Source of the DNA: Mesostigma viride
Lineage: Eukaryota > Streptophyta > Mesostigmatophyceae > Mesostigmatales > Mesostigmataceae
DNA: 64,000 nt
NCBI GenBank assembly: GCA_009746045.1
Contig: RPFO01000542.1
Coordinates: forward strand, 230,001 to 294,000
Direction: 5' to 3'
Position numbers and translations under genes: made by a program
The notes under the pieces: model-generated
Told to the model about the DNA's origin: nothing
What the model saw: the letters and a program-made list of their open reading frames with translations, nothing else
Databases searched by the model: none
Shown here: piece after piece, positions 23,350-35,325 of the stretch
Layout of the letters: each line of letters opens with the position of its first letter
Numbering within the stretch: the first letter of the stretch is position 1

Positions 23350-25988
23350 ATGGCGGAGTATCTGAGTGAAACAGAGACTGCTGCGGGCAGAACGACTGTG
23401 TTATGGACAAACTGCGGGTGTTTGCCTCTTAGGCCATGCCGATGGGGCAGACAACAACTGTCGGGGCCGAAATGGTGAAACCTGCAACCTATTTGCTCAC
23501 GCAATCTGCGTCAAGGCAATTGACGGGAATAAAAATGGGGAGGAGTGGTGGTGCCCAGGATGCCGTGACCCCGGTGGCGTGAAAGTTGCCAATCTCCAAG
23601 CTTCGGGTTCGAACGGTCATCATGAGCTCGGCACTCCCCCCCCGGCCCTGGGGTCCGCTGCTAACAAGTTCATTCCGAAAACCGACGACGACCGTAAGAT
23701 GTTGCTGGAGGATTCCGGATGCAAGGAGGTGGAGGATTGGGAGAAAGGACATCATAAGGCTCCCGGCAGGAAGCTAGTGTTTCCGGGTGCCGACGCCCAT
23801 GCCGACGCGGAATCAGATGCCAGCAAGGAGGTGCCGTCAACTGATGCCAGCAAGGAGGTGCCGTCAACTGATGCCAGCAAGGAGGCGCCGTCAACTTATG
23901 CCAGCAAGGGCGTGCTTTCAACTGATGCCAGCAAGGGCGTGCTTTCAACTGATGCCAGCAAGGGCGTGCCATCGAGTGGTGACAAGTCGAGCGCGGGTGT
24001 CATGGTCGATGATGACTTACCGGACTCCCTGCCCCCAGCCCCCGACTCCCCGCCTCCCCCCACCTGCGAAGCATCACATGCAGACGACGCCCAGCCCAGG
24101 GGCGGCCACCCAGCAGCTGCCATGCCCAGCGCTAGCAGTGCAGCACGGCGTGCCAGCTTTGATGCTGCAAATCTCAAGTCGGGGGACCAGCTTTCCTTGG
24201 AAGCTCCAGCGTTTCTGTCGTGGCCTCCCTCCCCTGATGGTGTCCCCTCCCCTGGCGATGTCCGTGTATAGGACAATTGATTCGCGTCGCCATCTCTCAT
24301 AAAGAGCTCGGCAAACCCCTCTTCCCCAAGGTAATTCTTGGTTTTCATGTGTATTCCGGAGGGGCGGGGATCTTCCTGGCAAACACGCCATACGCAAGAA
24401 AGGACCTTATAGAGGGGGCTGTCAAGAGCGGGGTGGTCAAGCTGACGCCTGATCCCCCAGCATATTACGTGACCTGGGCTCAACAATCCCATGCCCTCCG
24501 GCCCGTCTTGATACAGGATGGCGTTGTCGCCAGGGTTGGCAACCTGACCGTCCTGCGCGACCGGCTAGATGCTGTGTGCGAATACCTGCCAAGCGCAGGT
24601 CTGGCGGCGCTTCGGGCCATCTCTGGTGGCTTGATCTACACTGGCAAAGGCGCTGAGGCAGTCAAGTTTGACTTGGTAAAGGACATGCCAAACCGCAAGA
24701 CACCTGTCACTTCCTATCAACCTCGCGCTAACAAGAGTGTGCCAGAGCCGCAGCTGCAGGTTGCCCCCACACGCTCTTCCAAGCGTGTGAAGGCGGACAG
24801 CCAGCCCAAGGCAGAGCCCAAGTGCGGTGATCAAGCAGTCAAGCCGAGCAGCGAAGCCAGGGCGAGTGGCAGGAGCAGCAAGAGGCCTCCCTCGGTATAT
24901 GTACGCGAGGACGAGTCGGATGAAGAACCTGACATGCAGCTGGCACCCCGCGATGGGCAAGTAGCGAAGTTGCGCCGCACTCTCGCGGAGCAGCACATCG
25001 AGCAGCACAACGCGGAGCTTCAGCAGCTGCAACGCCAGATGCTGGAAAGTCAGAAGCAGTGGCAACTGCTGCTCCACCAGCAGCAGCAGCCGCAGCAGCA
25101 GCAGCAGCCGCCGCCGCCACCGCCGCCGCCACAGCAGCAGCAGCAGCCGCCGCCGCCACCGCCGCCGCCACAGCAGCAGCAGCAGCAGCAGTCGCAGCAG
25201 CAGCAGCCACCGCCGCAGCAGCATCTGCTGCAGCCGCCGCCGCAGCAGCAGCAGCAACTGCTGCAGCAGCTGCTGCAGCTATTGCAGCAGGAGCCGCCGC
25301 AGCAGCAGCAGCAGCCCGTGCTGCAGCCGCCGCCGCCGCCGCCGCAGCAGCAGCAGCAACTGCTGCAGCAGCTGCTGCACCTGTTGCAGCAGCAGCAGCC
25401 GCAGCAACAGCCGCAACAGCTGGTGCTGCTGCAGCTGCAGCAGCTGCTGCAGCAACAGCAACACTACCGCCTCCCACTCCCTGCCGCTACAATGACTCCA
25501 CGAGTAATTGACGGGGACGCCGAACTAGCGCCCATGGCTCAAGTGCAGCAAATGCTGGCTCAGATGCAACTTCCCATGCAGGTATGTCCTTTCCTATTTT
25601 GGAAACATAATATTCCTTTGTGAATAGATTCATGTTGGAGCAGTATATAGGATATGTTTGTTTGGTTTGTTGGAGGATTTTTCCTCCGTACCGTGCCCTA
25701 AGGCATGCTAACCTTGATGTGCTTGGTGTTGTACAGGTGGGCGGACGCCGGCTCCCATCCGTTGATCCCTTATCTGGCACGGTCTCTGTGGCGGTTGCTG
25801 CACTCAATTCAATTGCGACACTGGCCGCGTCTGGGAACACGACGCCTATGCCACGATGGCGTCCGGGGACCACGTGGGTGCCGTCATCCTTGTCATCTTT
25901 CCCCAACTATGGTGCCGGCCGCCCGTCGCAGCAGTGGCCAAGCTTCTCCAATGACTGGACCATTAGCAATGACTGGTTTACTAGTTAA
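23350..25988 (+). CDS. PHD-finger protein with 9-residue repeats and poly-Q/P tract
   Basis: An ATG at 23350 opens a frame beginning MAEYLSETETAA. The PHD finger itself (C, NNC, ETC, H-x2-C, then WWCPGC) is in the frame from 23366, so a small intron or frame change lies near the start. A 27-bp repeat at about 23815-23980 encodes six copies of a DASKEVPST-like unit. A second long frame (24277-25581) holds an unrecognised globular part (KELGKPLFPKVILGFHVYSG), a coiled coil and a poly-Gln/Pro tract (25076-25465). A GT-AG intron at 25582-25736 joins it in phase to a last exon ending at 25988. The junction near 24240-24276 is unresolved. It is likely a nuclear chromatin reader; the exact role is unknown. 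Confidence 0.6.
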
Positions 25989-26191
25989 GCTTTGACTAAA
26001 TGAAACTGAAGTATTATTAAGTGAGACAGCTGTGATGTGCTTACATAAGCTGATGTCTTAGTACATACTTATTGTATATTCATGATGGACTGTTAAGAAA
26101 GAGGTGCATGTCAGAACTGTCAGCCCAGAGCTGTGCCATGCCAATGACACCCGTAGATCCTAGCTAGTCCTTGGATGATGCCTTACCATTT

Positions 26192-27285
26192 GAGCTCAGA
26201 ATGAGCCCAATTTTTGTAGGTGGTCCAGTTTCATGGTCTAAATGTTGCTTGCAAGAATCCAGCTTGATATTCGTTCATTTGTTCACTATTCATATTTGTT
26301 TCATGTAAGTTAACCGAGAAAATGACGAAAAACTGCACATGTATGCTGTCACGTGTCACCATTTGAGCTCAGAATGAGCCCAATTTTTGTGGGTGGTCTA
26401 TTTTTATGGTCTAGATGCTGCCTGCAAGAATCCAGCCTGAAATGAGTTCATTTGTTCACTGTTCATATTTGTTTCATGTAAGAAAAGGGGGAAAATGACG
26501 AAAAACTGCACATGTATGCTGTCACATGTCACCATTTGAGCTCAGAATGAGCCCAATTTTTGTGGGTGGTCCAGTTTCATGGTATAAATGCTGCCTGCAA
26601 GAATCCAGCCTGATATGAGTTCATTTGTTCACTATTCATATTTGTTTCATGTCAGAAAAGGGGGAAAATGACGAAAAACTGCACATGTATGCTGTCACAT
26701 GTCACCATTTGAGCTCAGAATGAGCCCAATTTTTGTGGGTGGTCTATTTTCATGGTCTAGATGCTGCCTGCAAGAATCCAGCCTGATATGAGTTCATTTG
26801 TTCACTATTCATATTTGTTTCATGTAAGAAAAGGGGGAAAATGACGAAAAACTGCACATGTATGCGGTCAAATGTCACCATTTGAGCTCAGAATGAGCCC
26901 AATTTTTGTGGGTGGTCTATTTTCATGGTCTAGATGCTGCCTGCAAGAACCCAGCCTGATACGAGTTCATTTGTCCACTGTTCATATTTGTTTCATGTAA
27001 GAAAAGGGGGAAAATGACGAAAAACTGCACATGTATGCTGTCACATGTCACCATTTGAGCTCAGAATGAGCCCAATTTTTGTGGGTGGTCTATTTTCATG
27101 GTATAAATGCTGCCTGCAAGAATCCAGCCTGATATGAGTTCATTTGTTCACTATTCATATTTGTTTCATGTAAGAAAAGGGGGAAAATGACGAAAAACTG
27201 CACATGTATGCTGTCACATGTCACCATTTGAGCTCAGAATGAGCCCAATTTTTGTGGGTGGTCTATTTTCATGGTCTGAAGGCTG
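26192..27285 (-). repeat. 173-bp satellite array, right (inverted)
   Basis: GAGCTCAGAATGAGCCC recurs at 26192, 26365, 26538, 26711, 26884, 27057 and 27230, exactly 173 bp apart. The sequence is the reverse complement of the left array. Confidence 0.95.
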
Positions 27286-27392
27286 GATGACCCCTGCTTT
27301 ATTGACAAATATAAGGATTTAATCACATGTGGAAAAATTGAGTAAAATTTATGAAATTGAGCAAACACCTATGAATCCCCTAAGATAGATTA

Positions 27393-27599
27393 GATTAGAT
27401 TAGTAATCTAATCTAATCTAATCTAATCTAATCTAATCTAATCTAATCTAATCTAATCTAATCTAATCTAATCTAATCTAATCTAATCTTATCTTATCTT
27501 ATCTTATCTTATCTTATCTTATCTTATCTTATCTTATCTTATCTTATCTTATCTTATCTTATCTTATCTTATCTTATCTTATCTTATCTTATCTTATCT

Positions 27600-27632
<33 letters not shown>

Positions 27633-28127
27633 ATAATATAATATAATATAATATAATCTAATCTAATCTCATCTCATCTCATCTAATCTAATCTAATCTA
27701 ATCTAATCTAATCTAATCTAATCTAATCTAATCTAATCTAATCTAATCTAATCTAATCTAATCTAATCTAATCTAATCTAATCTAATCTAATCTAATCTA
27801 ATCTAATCTAATCTAATCTAATCTAATCTAATCTAATCTAATCTAATCTAATCTAATCTAATCTAATATGATCTAATTTAATCTAATCTAATCTAATCTA
27901 ATCTAATCTAATCTAATCTAATCTAATCTAATCTAATCTAATCTAATCTAATCTAATCTAATCTAATCTAATCTAATCTAATCTAATCTAATCTAATCTA
28001 ATCTAATCTAATCTAATCTAATCTAATCTAATCTAATCTAATCTAATCTAATCTAATCTAATCTAATCTAATCTAATCTAATCTAATCTAATCTAATCTA
28101 ATCTAATCTAATCTTATCTTATCTTAA
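27393..28127. repeat. Long (TAATC)n/(TTATC)n pentanucleotide array
   Basis: About 735 bp of pentanucleotide repeat, mostly TAATC, with an internal block of TTATC (27485-27627) and short TAATA and TCATC variants. It abuts the right end of the 7.8-kb inverted-repeat unit on one side and a LINE 3' end on the other. Confidence 0.97.
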
Positions 28128-28620
28128 ATCTAATCTATAATCTGGAAACCCTAACTGCTCTACTCAGAAAAGTGCCCCTTCCTCTTGGGGGGAGGGGGCT
28201 TGCCCCCAGGGGCTGGCGTGTGAGCCTGGACAATCGTCTTCCACCTCTTCTTGTTCTGCATAGCAGTCCAAGCAAGAAAGAGGGAGTGAATGGGATGTTC
28301 AAACGGGGCTGGGACCACTACGGGTCGGCCAGCAACTGCTGTGGGTAGGTCATGGCATGTTTAATTACTACCTACCTTAAAATTAAGGAATGTCCTTGGG
28401 GCCAGGCCAGGCCGGTCAGGATATGCCAGCCTGGCTGGCCAATGAAGCCGCTGGGGGCCGGCCAGACGTACCGCGATCGAGGTCCAGTGTCTACCCGGTA
28501 GACACTAACCTGGTGCGTGCAGTGCAAGTGACTGGTGCGAGCAAGATGTCCTACGAATGCTATCCTACGTGCGCTGACAGTCTAATCTCGTCCGAAATGC
28601 GAGGCATACCCTGATACAAA
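28128..28620 (-). mobile_element. LINE ORF2 C-terminus and 3' UTR fragment
   Basis: On the minus strand, about 28150-28290 encodes the family tail (LAWTAMQNKKRW, then QAHTPAPGGKPPPPKRKG and a stop). 28380-28610 is the upstream segment and matches 17400-17680 and 30480-30750 in inverted orientation. It is 5'-truncated. Confidence 0.65.
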
Positions 28621-29955
28621 TTAATTAATTAATTAAACTCGTGCTCCCGTTGGGGAGTCACGGAGCACCGGAGTGCTTTTAATCCCTGTGTGTGCACTAC
28701 AGGAGAAAGGGCAGAGACCCCCAGTCTCCTTCATGCCAAAGGCATGCCACAGCCGCAATCAGGCGCGCTAGCTAAACGGACACGCTAACGATCCGGCAAA
28801 CTGTGGGTGCAATAAGACCCATGTAAGCGTAGCATAACAAGTATAGCCGGTGGGCAAGTAATCTGAACATAGCCAGGGCGTAGCATGGCTGTACTAGGAC
28901 TAGGCTAAGGCTATGGCTGGTTGTGTACCGTGCGTTGGCGGCACGTGACTAGGTGTTACAGCTGATACAAAGACTCTAATGACCGGCTGTGTGTGGAAGC
29001 ATGAGCATGTACCGACTCCAGGAGCTTGAAGACCTTCCGGCCAGGCTCAACAACGGGAGGCCACCGACCGCGCCCGCCGCGACTGCCGGGTGGTGCTGCG
29101 TCGCTTCCCCCACTGAAGCCAGGTGAGACGTCAACCTCCCTTGCCGACGAGCTTGGGTTAAGGACCAGCTCCTTACCCTCATGGGCCTGGTAGGTGAGGT
29201 AGAACTGCGTGGGTGCCACCGCCTTCCCCACTCACGGGACAAGGCGGCTCCCCCACCCGCAGTCCTGCTCACCTTCCCTTCCCGTGAGGACAAGCAGCGG
29301 TTCCTCTCTCGTCGCAAGCGGTTGCACGACCTCACCTGGACGCTGGATGACGACCTGACCCCCGCTCAGCAGCAGCAGCGACGTGACCTGCATGGCCTGA
29401 ATACCTCCGCCACAAGCAGGACCCCCAAAAGCCCAAGGTGTACTGGAGGGGCGGGGACCTGATGATCAACCACAAGATGTGGACGCCCCCAGCGGGCTAG
29501 AATAGCTTGTAGCCCTAGCTTGACTCCATTGGTAGTCACTGCCGCCATGGCAGCCATGCTTAGAATGTTTGCCTAGTTGTGCCACCTTACCTAGTCACGT
29601 GCACCGCTAACGCACGGTACACAACCAGCCATAGCCCTAGCTTAGTCCTTGTACAGCCATGCTACGTCCTGGCTTCGATCAGATTACTTGCCCACGCTCC
29701 TTGTTATGATATGCTCACATGGGTCTTATTGCACCCACAGACTGCCGGATCGTTAGCGTGTCCGCTTAGCTAGCGTGCCCGCAGGCAGCTGTGGCATGCC
29801 TTTGGCATGCATGAAGGAGACTGGGGGTCTCTGCCCTTTCTCCTGTTGTGCACACACAGGGATTACAAGCACTTCGGTGCTCCGTGACTCCCCAACGGGA
29901 GCACGTGTTTAATTAATTAATTAATTAATTAATTAATTAATTAATTAATTAATTA
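28621..29955. mobile_element. Foldback/TIR element with about 320-bp inverted arms
   Basis: The left arm (28637-28957) and right arm (about 29588-29911) are inverted copies at roughly 90% identity by eye. Shared landmarks include GTGCTCCCGTTGGGGAGTCA, AGAGACCCCCAGTCTCC and GGCTATGGCTGGTTGTGTAC. TTAA repeats flank both sides, so the target may be TTAA-rich DNA. The 630-bp centre carries a LINE-ORF1-like coding piece and no transposase, so it is non-autonomous. Confidence 0.75.
29130..29500 (+). pseudogene. LINE ORF1-like fragment carried in the foldback element
   Basis: Codes for VLLTFPSREDKQRFLSRRK, then LTWTLDDDLTPAQQQQRRDL, and in another frame KVYWRGGDLMINHKMWTPP before a stop. This is the pattern of the RRM/CTD region of LINE ORF1 or related reverse-transcribed proteins. 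It is truncated at its 5' end and needs at least one frame change, so it is a pseudogene. Confidence 0.55.
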
Positions 29956-30084
29956 TAATATACCGACTACTGATGCTAGTTAGATCCTTCCATGCAAAGA
30001 GTAGGTCCTAGCTTAGGTTGGACCGGACCCATGGGTGAGACATGCATGCAACCATTGATTAATTATTGCGGTACACGTTACTAA

Positions 30085-30250
30085 GTAAGTAAGTGCTTGC
30101 GTGTCATGTGCAAAGGCATGCCACGGAGTACTATGCTAATCTCATTAGAAAAAATAATTACACAAAAGTTTAAACAAATATCATCTGCAACATTCCCCCA
30201 CCATGGGTTAAGCACTAGATGGGGATGTAATCCTCACTGGGACGTTACTA
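30085..30250 (-). mobile_element. LINE 3' UTR, second copy
   Basis: Nearly identical to 18184-18330 (for example GGCATGCCACGGAGTACTAT and AAGCACTAGATGGGGATGTA). The rest of this LINE is missing. Confidence 0.8.
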
Positions 30251-30289
30251 GTATCAGTGTCACGTGAGCATAAGTCCGGCCTCAGTGGG

Positions 30290-30800
30290 AGGGGAACATG
30301 GGATGGAATGGATGATCATGCTAGCTCCGCAAGCGAATGCTCTTCGAGGTCCTGGTCCTCACGGTGCTCACCTATGGCGCCGAGGCATGGATGCTCACGG
30401 ACATGCTGGCCACACGGCTGAACGGCACGGTAGGCCAGGATGCTCCGGCAGGCCCTGAGCGTAGGGTTTTCCACACATAGGTCTTTAGAGTCTTTGTACC
30501 TGGGTATGCATGCCTCGCATTTCGGACGAGATCAGGCAGGCTGCGTAGGATAGCATTCGTAGGACATCTCGCTCGCGCACCAGTCAGGTAGACACCGACC
30601 TCGGTCTGGCCGGCCCCCAGCGGCTTCAATGGCCAGCCAGGGCGGTGTATCGTGACGTGGCCTGGCTTCAAGGACATTCCTAGAAAGATGGGTAAATATG
30701 CCATGACCTATCCACAGCAGTTGCTGGCCGACAGTAGTGGTCCCAGCCCCGTTTGAACACCGCATTCACTCCCTCTCTCTTGCTTGGACTGCTATAGTTA
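30290..30800 (+). mobile_element. LINE ORF2 fragment, plus strand
   Basis: Encodes KRMLFEVLVLTVLTYGAEAW, then MLATRLNGTV, the counterpart of KRILFKALVLSILLYGCEAW in the LINE at 18309-19244. GHL-A-x-QSGRH-like and tail segments follow. It is broken and truncated. Confidence 0.65.
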
Positions 30801-31514
30801 AAGCCCGACCGGCTCAGCTATGGCGGTCGGTCACGTTGAACTTGGGATAAGGTGAACACAGAGAACTGCTGTCGGAGCTGGCCCACCACTGGTTTATGTC
30901 TTAGCCAGCAACCCTATCCGGTTAGCCGTAACCGTGGGACAAGCTAGCCGTCCGTACTGACCCGGATAAGGCCCCGGACTGGGGCCTAGGTGGCGCCGGC
31001 CCTAGGCGCCGCCCTTAGACCGGTCGCCCGCATCGGACCGCCGGATTATAGCCGGCGGCTGAGCGGACGCTAGCGGAAGGCGTGCGGACGGACATGGGGA
31101 ACTCAGAGCCAGATCCTAGGGCTCTAGAGTTACTCAACTCCGACATACTCTTTTGTTCTTTGATTAATTATCAAAATAATTACATCAAATGCAGACCATA
31201 CAAAACCCTCTAAGGTAGGGAACTCAAGGGGGCCTCAAGGCCGTCAAAATCACCACGGTATCGACCCGCGCCCTTGTGATCACACATGAATAGTGATGTA
31301 ATAAGTATCGAGAAAAAAACAACTATGCCACCAGACAAAAGGTGACCCATTTATTAGGACCAGTGACCCGCCGACGGGCCCAAGGCACCGTCCAACGTGG
31401 CTAGGGTATGGTCAGGACAAAAAAAAACTACCACCATGATATTCGTGAATGCTAGCAACACAGGGTGAGTTATGGCTGTATTCATAAAGCGCCCGAGCCG
31501 TAACCCTGTGTGGC
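30801..31514. other. No gene; 3' flank of the copia-type element
   Basis: GC-rich at 30950-31110, then AT-rich. It could include a terminal repeat of the copia-type element, but no matching copy is visible on the other side, so I do not call one. Confidence 0.35.
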
Positions 31515-31901
31515 TCACGGGTGTTGCATCGTCATGCGCTTGCGCAACACTGCGTACTGCGGGGCAGCCTCCCGCGCCTCCTTGGTGAGTGCATCCGCGG
31601 GATTGAGTTCATCCGCGATGTGCTGGAGACGCGTGACGCAGGAGGCCGCCTCAGCGAGTACGAGGTAATCAACGTCCTGTGACCGCGCATAGGGATTGTC
31701 AAGGAAGGCCAAACAACTTTGTGAGTCAGTGTGCACCGTGCTAGTCCAGTGAAGAGTGAACCCACACGAGCCAAATACCCAACCCAGCAAGTACCGCAGC
31801 CACATGCCATGTGAGATAGCTGAAACAATGCCCCGGCATTCAGCCGTGTTGGGGCTAGTGGCAATGCGGCTGTGCAAGCGCGAGTACCAATCTAACAACA
31901 T
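31515..31901 (-). pseudogene. RNase H part of the copia-type element
   Basis: Contains TAECRGIVSA, VHTDSQSCLAFLDNP and NPADALTKEA, the usual copia RNase H signatures with the closing ADALTK motif. Part of the fossil element at 31515-35650. Confidence 0.8.
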
Positions 31902-33832
31902 GCCAGGCTGCCCTCATTGCTAATAAAGAACAGTGCCCCCATGCGGGCCCGCACTTGGCTGACTGTGCGCGTCTCTAGATTAGCATCCGTCACTATCTCG
32001 AGGTGCACCGGCTGTGAGCAATCGAGCCCACGAAGCACAATGCCGGGCGTCATGGCCAGCTGCCGCCGAACATGAATGGACCCTAGTCCTTCCAGCACAT
32101 CATCGGGCAGGCGAGCGAGCACCGCCAAATCAGGTGCCACCGTGTCCGCCAACCACCCGAGCTTGCCCTTAACCGAGGGCCCATGGGTTGCCAACAGCGG
32201 GGACGGGAGGTCGGCCAGCAGGTCAACCACATAGTTGCGGCTATCCTGCATGTGCATGACCCATTCGCCAGAACGCGAATCCCGCTGCAACGTAGACTGC
32301 ACGCCGCAAAACACCACGGGTTTACCCTCCTCATGATCCACCGCCCTGCCCAGGGGAAACTTAGCCGCCACTGCAGCAAGAAACTGGGTAGCAAAGGTGC
32401 GAGGTGCCACCAGCTTGAAGTCATCGCCATGCCACACGAAGAGGGCTGGCTCGCCAGGGACGCCGGTGGGGACCACAAAGAAGTTAGGATCCGCGCGATG
32501 GTACGTGGCCCCTAAGCTCTGCAAGACCTCCTCCGCGGAAATGCGGAAGATGATGGGAGAGCTCTGCAGCCCCTCCACCCCTGTCAACAGCTCGATATAC
32601 TCGCTGCCAATGGTGCCATCCTGCCAGACCACCGGGACCTTCACCACGTAGCGGGTGCCTTGCCATGTTTGCTGCGCGACCCCAGCGTCGCTGTGGAGGA
32701 ATGCCCGCTGAAAGTCACCGCACCACATCCCGTAGTCCTTGCCCGCGTTCCGCTTGCCCAAGTAGATGACCGTCAGTAGCCGATGCGAAACATGGTTGAG
32801 CCCAGGGGTATAAAGATCCTTGGCGTCCAGCGGGGAGGACCCCTTCGTCTCCGTGACCACGGGCCTTACCCGGAACACCACCGAAGAGTTGGTCTCGTCC
32901 GGCTTGTAGGTGAGCACGAACTTCAACCGCAACCGCGTGGCCCCGGCTGGCACACTCTCCAATCCTCGGTAGACCTCGCGCTCTCGCCACTGCTCCTTGG
33001 CTCGAATGAACGCGTCGCGCCACAAAGCAAACTTGAGAGGATCTTGACAGTCCAGGACAAGTTGCTCCCACGTCACAGGGCTATCCGCCGCCAGTGAGTG
33101 TGAGTGGAGGCCGAAGCTGCGCGGGTGCCAATCCTGAGGCTGAATGATGGACTGGACGAGCGGCGGTGTGGAAAACGCCGCCATCGGTAAGCGCCGCACG
33201 ACGCCGGGCTGCCCGACCACCACCCCCAATGGAGCGTGGTACTCGCGAAGCGGGATGCTGCCCACCCCCGCGACTGACAGCAAGTCAGCGGACACTGAGA
33301 ACCCCGGGTATGATACGAAAGGTTCGCCCAGCAAGGCCACATCCTCGTAGCCATCCACGACGTGAAACGGCGTGTCAATGCCCAACACCGGCAGCACCAC
33401 CATCCCGGTAACTTGATATGCCGAAGTGCCTGCAAAGTCGGTCACCGATTTGTACGGCGACTCTAGCACTGGATACAGGGTGGCTGCCCGACGAGAGATA
33501 ATAGACACGGATGCTTGCGTGTCCACAGCCACCAGCTGCCACGGTCTACACGTAGGAAACAAGGCTGACTTAACCGGCCTGACCCCCTGTGAGAGAGTTT
33601 TGACCTGAGCCACCCCTGATGCAGCTTTCGCTTTAAGCGCCTGAGCACGCCACAAGGCCGTGACCGTTGAAGCCAGGTCCCTAGGTGGGCGAGGCGCATG
33701 GGCAGGACCCTGACCCTCCGGCGAGGCCACGCTAGGCGGGCCTCCCACATTATCCGTGGCTAGCACAGGAGGTGAGTCACTACGTGCACTAGGTCCCGTC
33801 AAACCCACCCCATCCTCATCCCACCCATCCAC
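31892..33832 (-). pseudogene. Protease and reverse transcriptase part of the copia-type element
   Basis: Residues about 95-185 look like a retropepsin (VAVDTQASVSIISRR, later FHVVDGYEDVALLGEPF). From about residue 275 on it is a copia-class (RVT_2) reverse transcriptase: WREREVYRGLE, VVFRVRPVVTE, DFQRAFLHSD, and the catalytic block FVWHGDDFKLV. In classical copia the protease precedes the integrase; here it lies after it. Part of a fossil element. Confidence 0.8.
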
Positions 33833-35325
33833 GGGGTCATATTGGGGCCCAGGGGAGGGGGGGGTGTAGCTGTGTCTGCCCCTGGGAGCGACCCGTGGGG
33901 TACCACCTCAGATGCTACGACAGGCGCATTATCCTTCACTACCCACCCCAGTGCCCTGTTGGCTGCCAGCTCACTCTCCATGCTATCCCCTTGCTTATAG
34001 CCTGCCACCGATGCCCATGGTACCCTATACACCCGATCATTCCACTCTATGTCTATGACCCGCAGCGGCCAGTCTAACTTTGTGATGGCCCCAGGCCCCT
34101 GCATGGTGCCCCGTTTGCCGCTGGGCGAGCTCTCCTTGTGGAACATGACCAACTGCCCGACCTCAAAAGCGCTAGACAAATCAGGCAGCGTGGCATCCTT
34201 GAGCCGCAGCTTGGCGGCGGTATCCTGTAGATGCTGTTGGTATGCCTCTACTACCTCGGGTGAGTAGGTGCCCGCTGACAGCCCCCGAGGCGTGACTAGC
34301 CCAAAGCCCTTGACATCAAGCACGTGCCTATGGTTGCACACATGCATGAGCTCCTTGCACCACGCCGTCTTGACCGCGTAGGATTTGCCATGTGGGTTAT
34401 CCTGTCGCTTGGCTGCCACAGTCTTGACATAGCTTACAGTGCGATCTATCATGCCCATATTGCCGTGATCCTCACGCCCCACGATGACCACGGCCTCCAT
34501 CCCCGGCAAACCTTGCACACAGCGGAACTGCTGGTCTAGCATGAGCTCCACTACGGGATGAAAGAAAGCCAGGCTGATCTTGATAGCCCTGTGCAGGTCA
34601 GCCTCAAACATGTGAGGCAGCGGCTCAATGTAGGTGGCCTTGCTGAACCTATCCTTGACTATGAAATAGGTGTCCCCCCCTTCCATGTGCATGACATCCC
34701 CCACAAGGTACCCTCGCTCCAAGGGTGGAGTCTTGGCATGCCGCCTACGCGACTTCTTCCTGATCTTGATGCAGGCAGGACACTGAGCACGCACATTCTT
34801 CAGCTCGTTGTATAAAGGTGCCCCCAACATGTGTGCCCCCTCTACCTCGGCTTGGGCCTCATGCCCGTATGCACGGTGCATCTGGTATGCTAACAGTTTC
34901 AGGGTGACAGCCTGAGGTGCAGTGGCATTGTCAGGATTCTCAACAGGTGGGGTGACTACTGGGGTAGTGACATTGGCTAACTGGGCAGCTTCAGAGGCTG
35001 CACGAAAGGCCGCCCGTGTGAGCACCTTGCCAATGTGAAGATCCACACTAGGGTGGTGTGTACCGAGAACATCTGCCCGCCCAGCATTCTCTTGCACTGT
35101 CACAACATTCCTCATAGGCCCAACCGCCCCAGTATCTAGCTGGGGTGCTGCAGTAGTGCTTGGTCGCTCGGCGTTGTACACACCCGACCTAGAAGACACC
35201 ACATTGCTTAGGTCACGCATTGTAAACCCGTGCTCAGGAAGCACGTGATCCTGGCGCGACAGAGCCAGAGCAGCATCAACGGATTGCGTGAGCACATCAC
35301 GGAAGGAGACAGAGGATGCAGTCAC
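33799..35325 (-). pseudogene. Integrase part of the copia-type element
   Basis: A HHCC-like zinc region (HRAYGHEA, then CPACIKIRKKSRR) is followed by an integrase-like core (DVMHMEGGDTYFIVKDRFSK) and a basic C-terminal part (GAITKLDWPLRVIDIEWNDR). Gag-like CCHC knuckles (CERCFGRRHVRDDC) lie upstream at about 35590-35640. Part of a fossil element. Confidence 0.75.

Larger units (their letters stand above)
19590..27385. mobile_element. Large inverted-repeat unit with mirrored satellite arrays and chromatin-reader genes
   Basis: The ends are a perfect 29-bp inverted repeat: 19594-19622 (begins GGGGATTCATAGG) and 27352-27380. Just inside each end is an array of the same 173-bp satellite, in opposite orientation. 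The outermost monomers of both arrays share one variant and the innermost share another (TGTAGGTGGT on the right, its complement on the left), so the arrays are mirror images. (TCTAA)n flanks both sides. The 5.4-kb core holds a LINE tail, a solo inverted-repeat arm, a Tudor-like gene and a PHD gene. I see no transposase. It may be a large non-autonomous DNA transposon, or an inverted duplication of a satellite locus. Confidence 0.55.

Noticed and set aside
24839-25511. Poly-Ala and poly-Leu frames over the CAG/CCG tract
   Set aside because: Shadows of the poly-Gln/Pro coding frame of the PHD gene.
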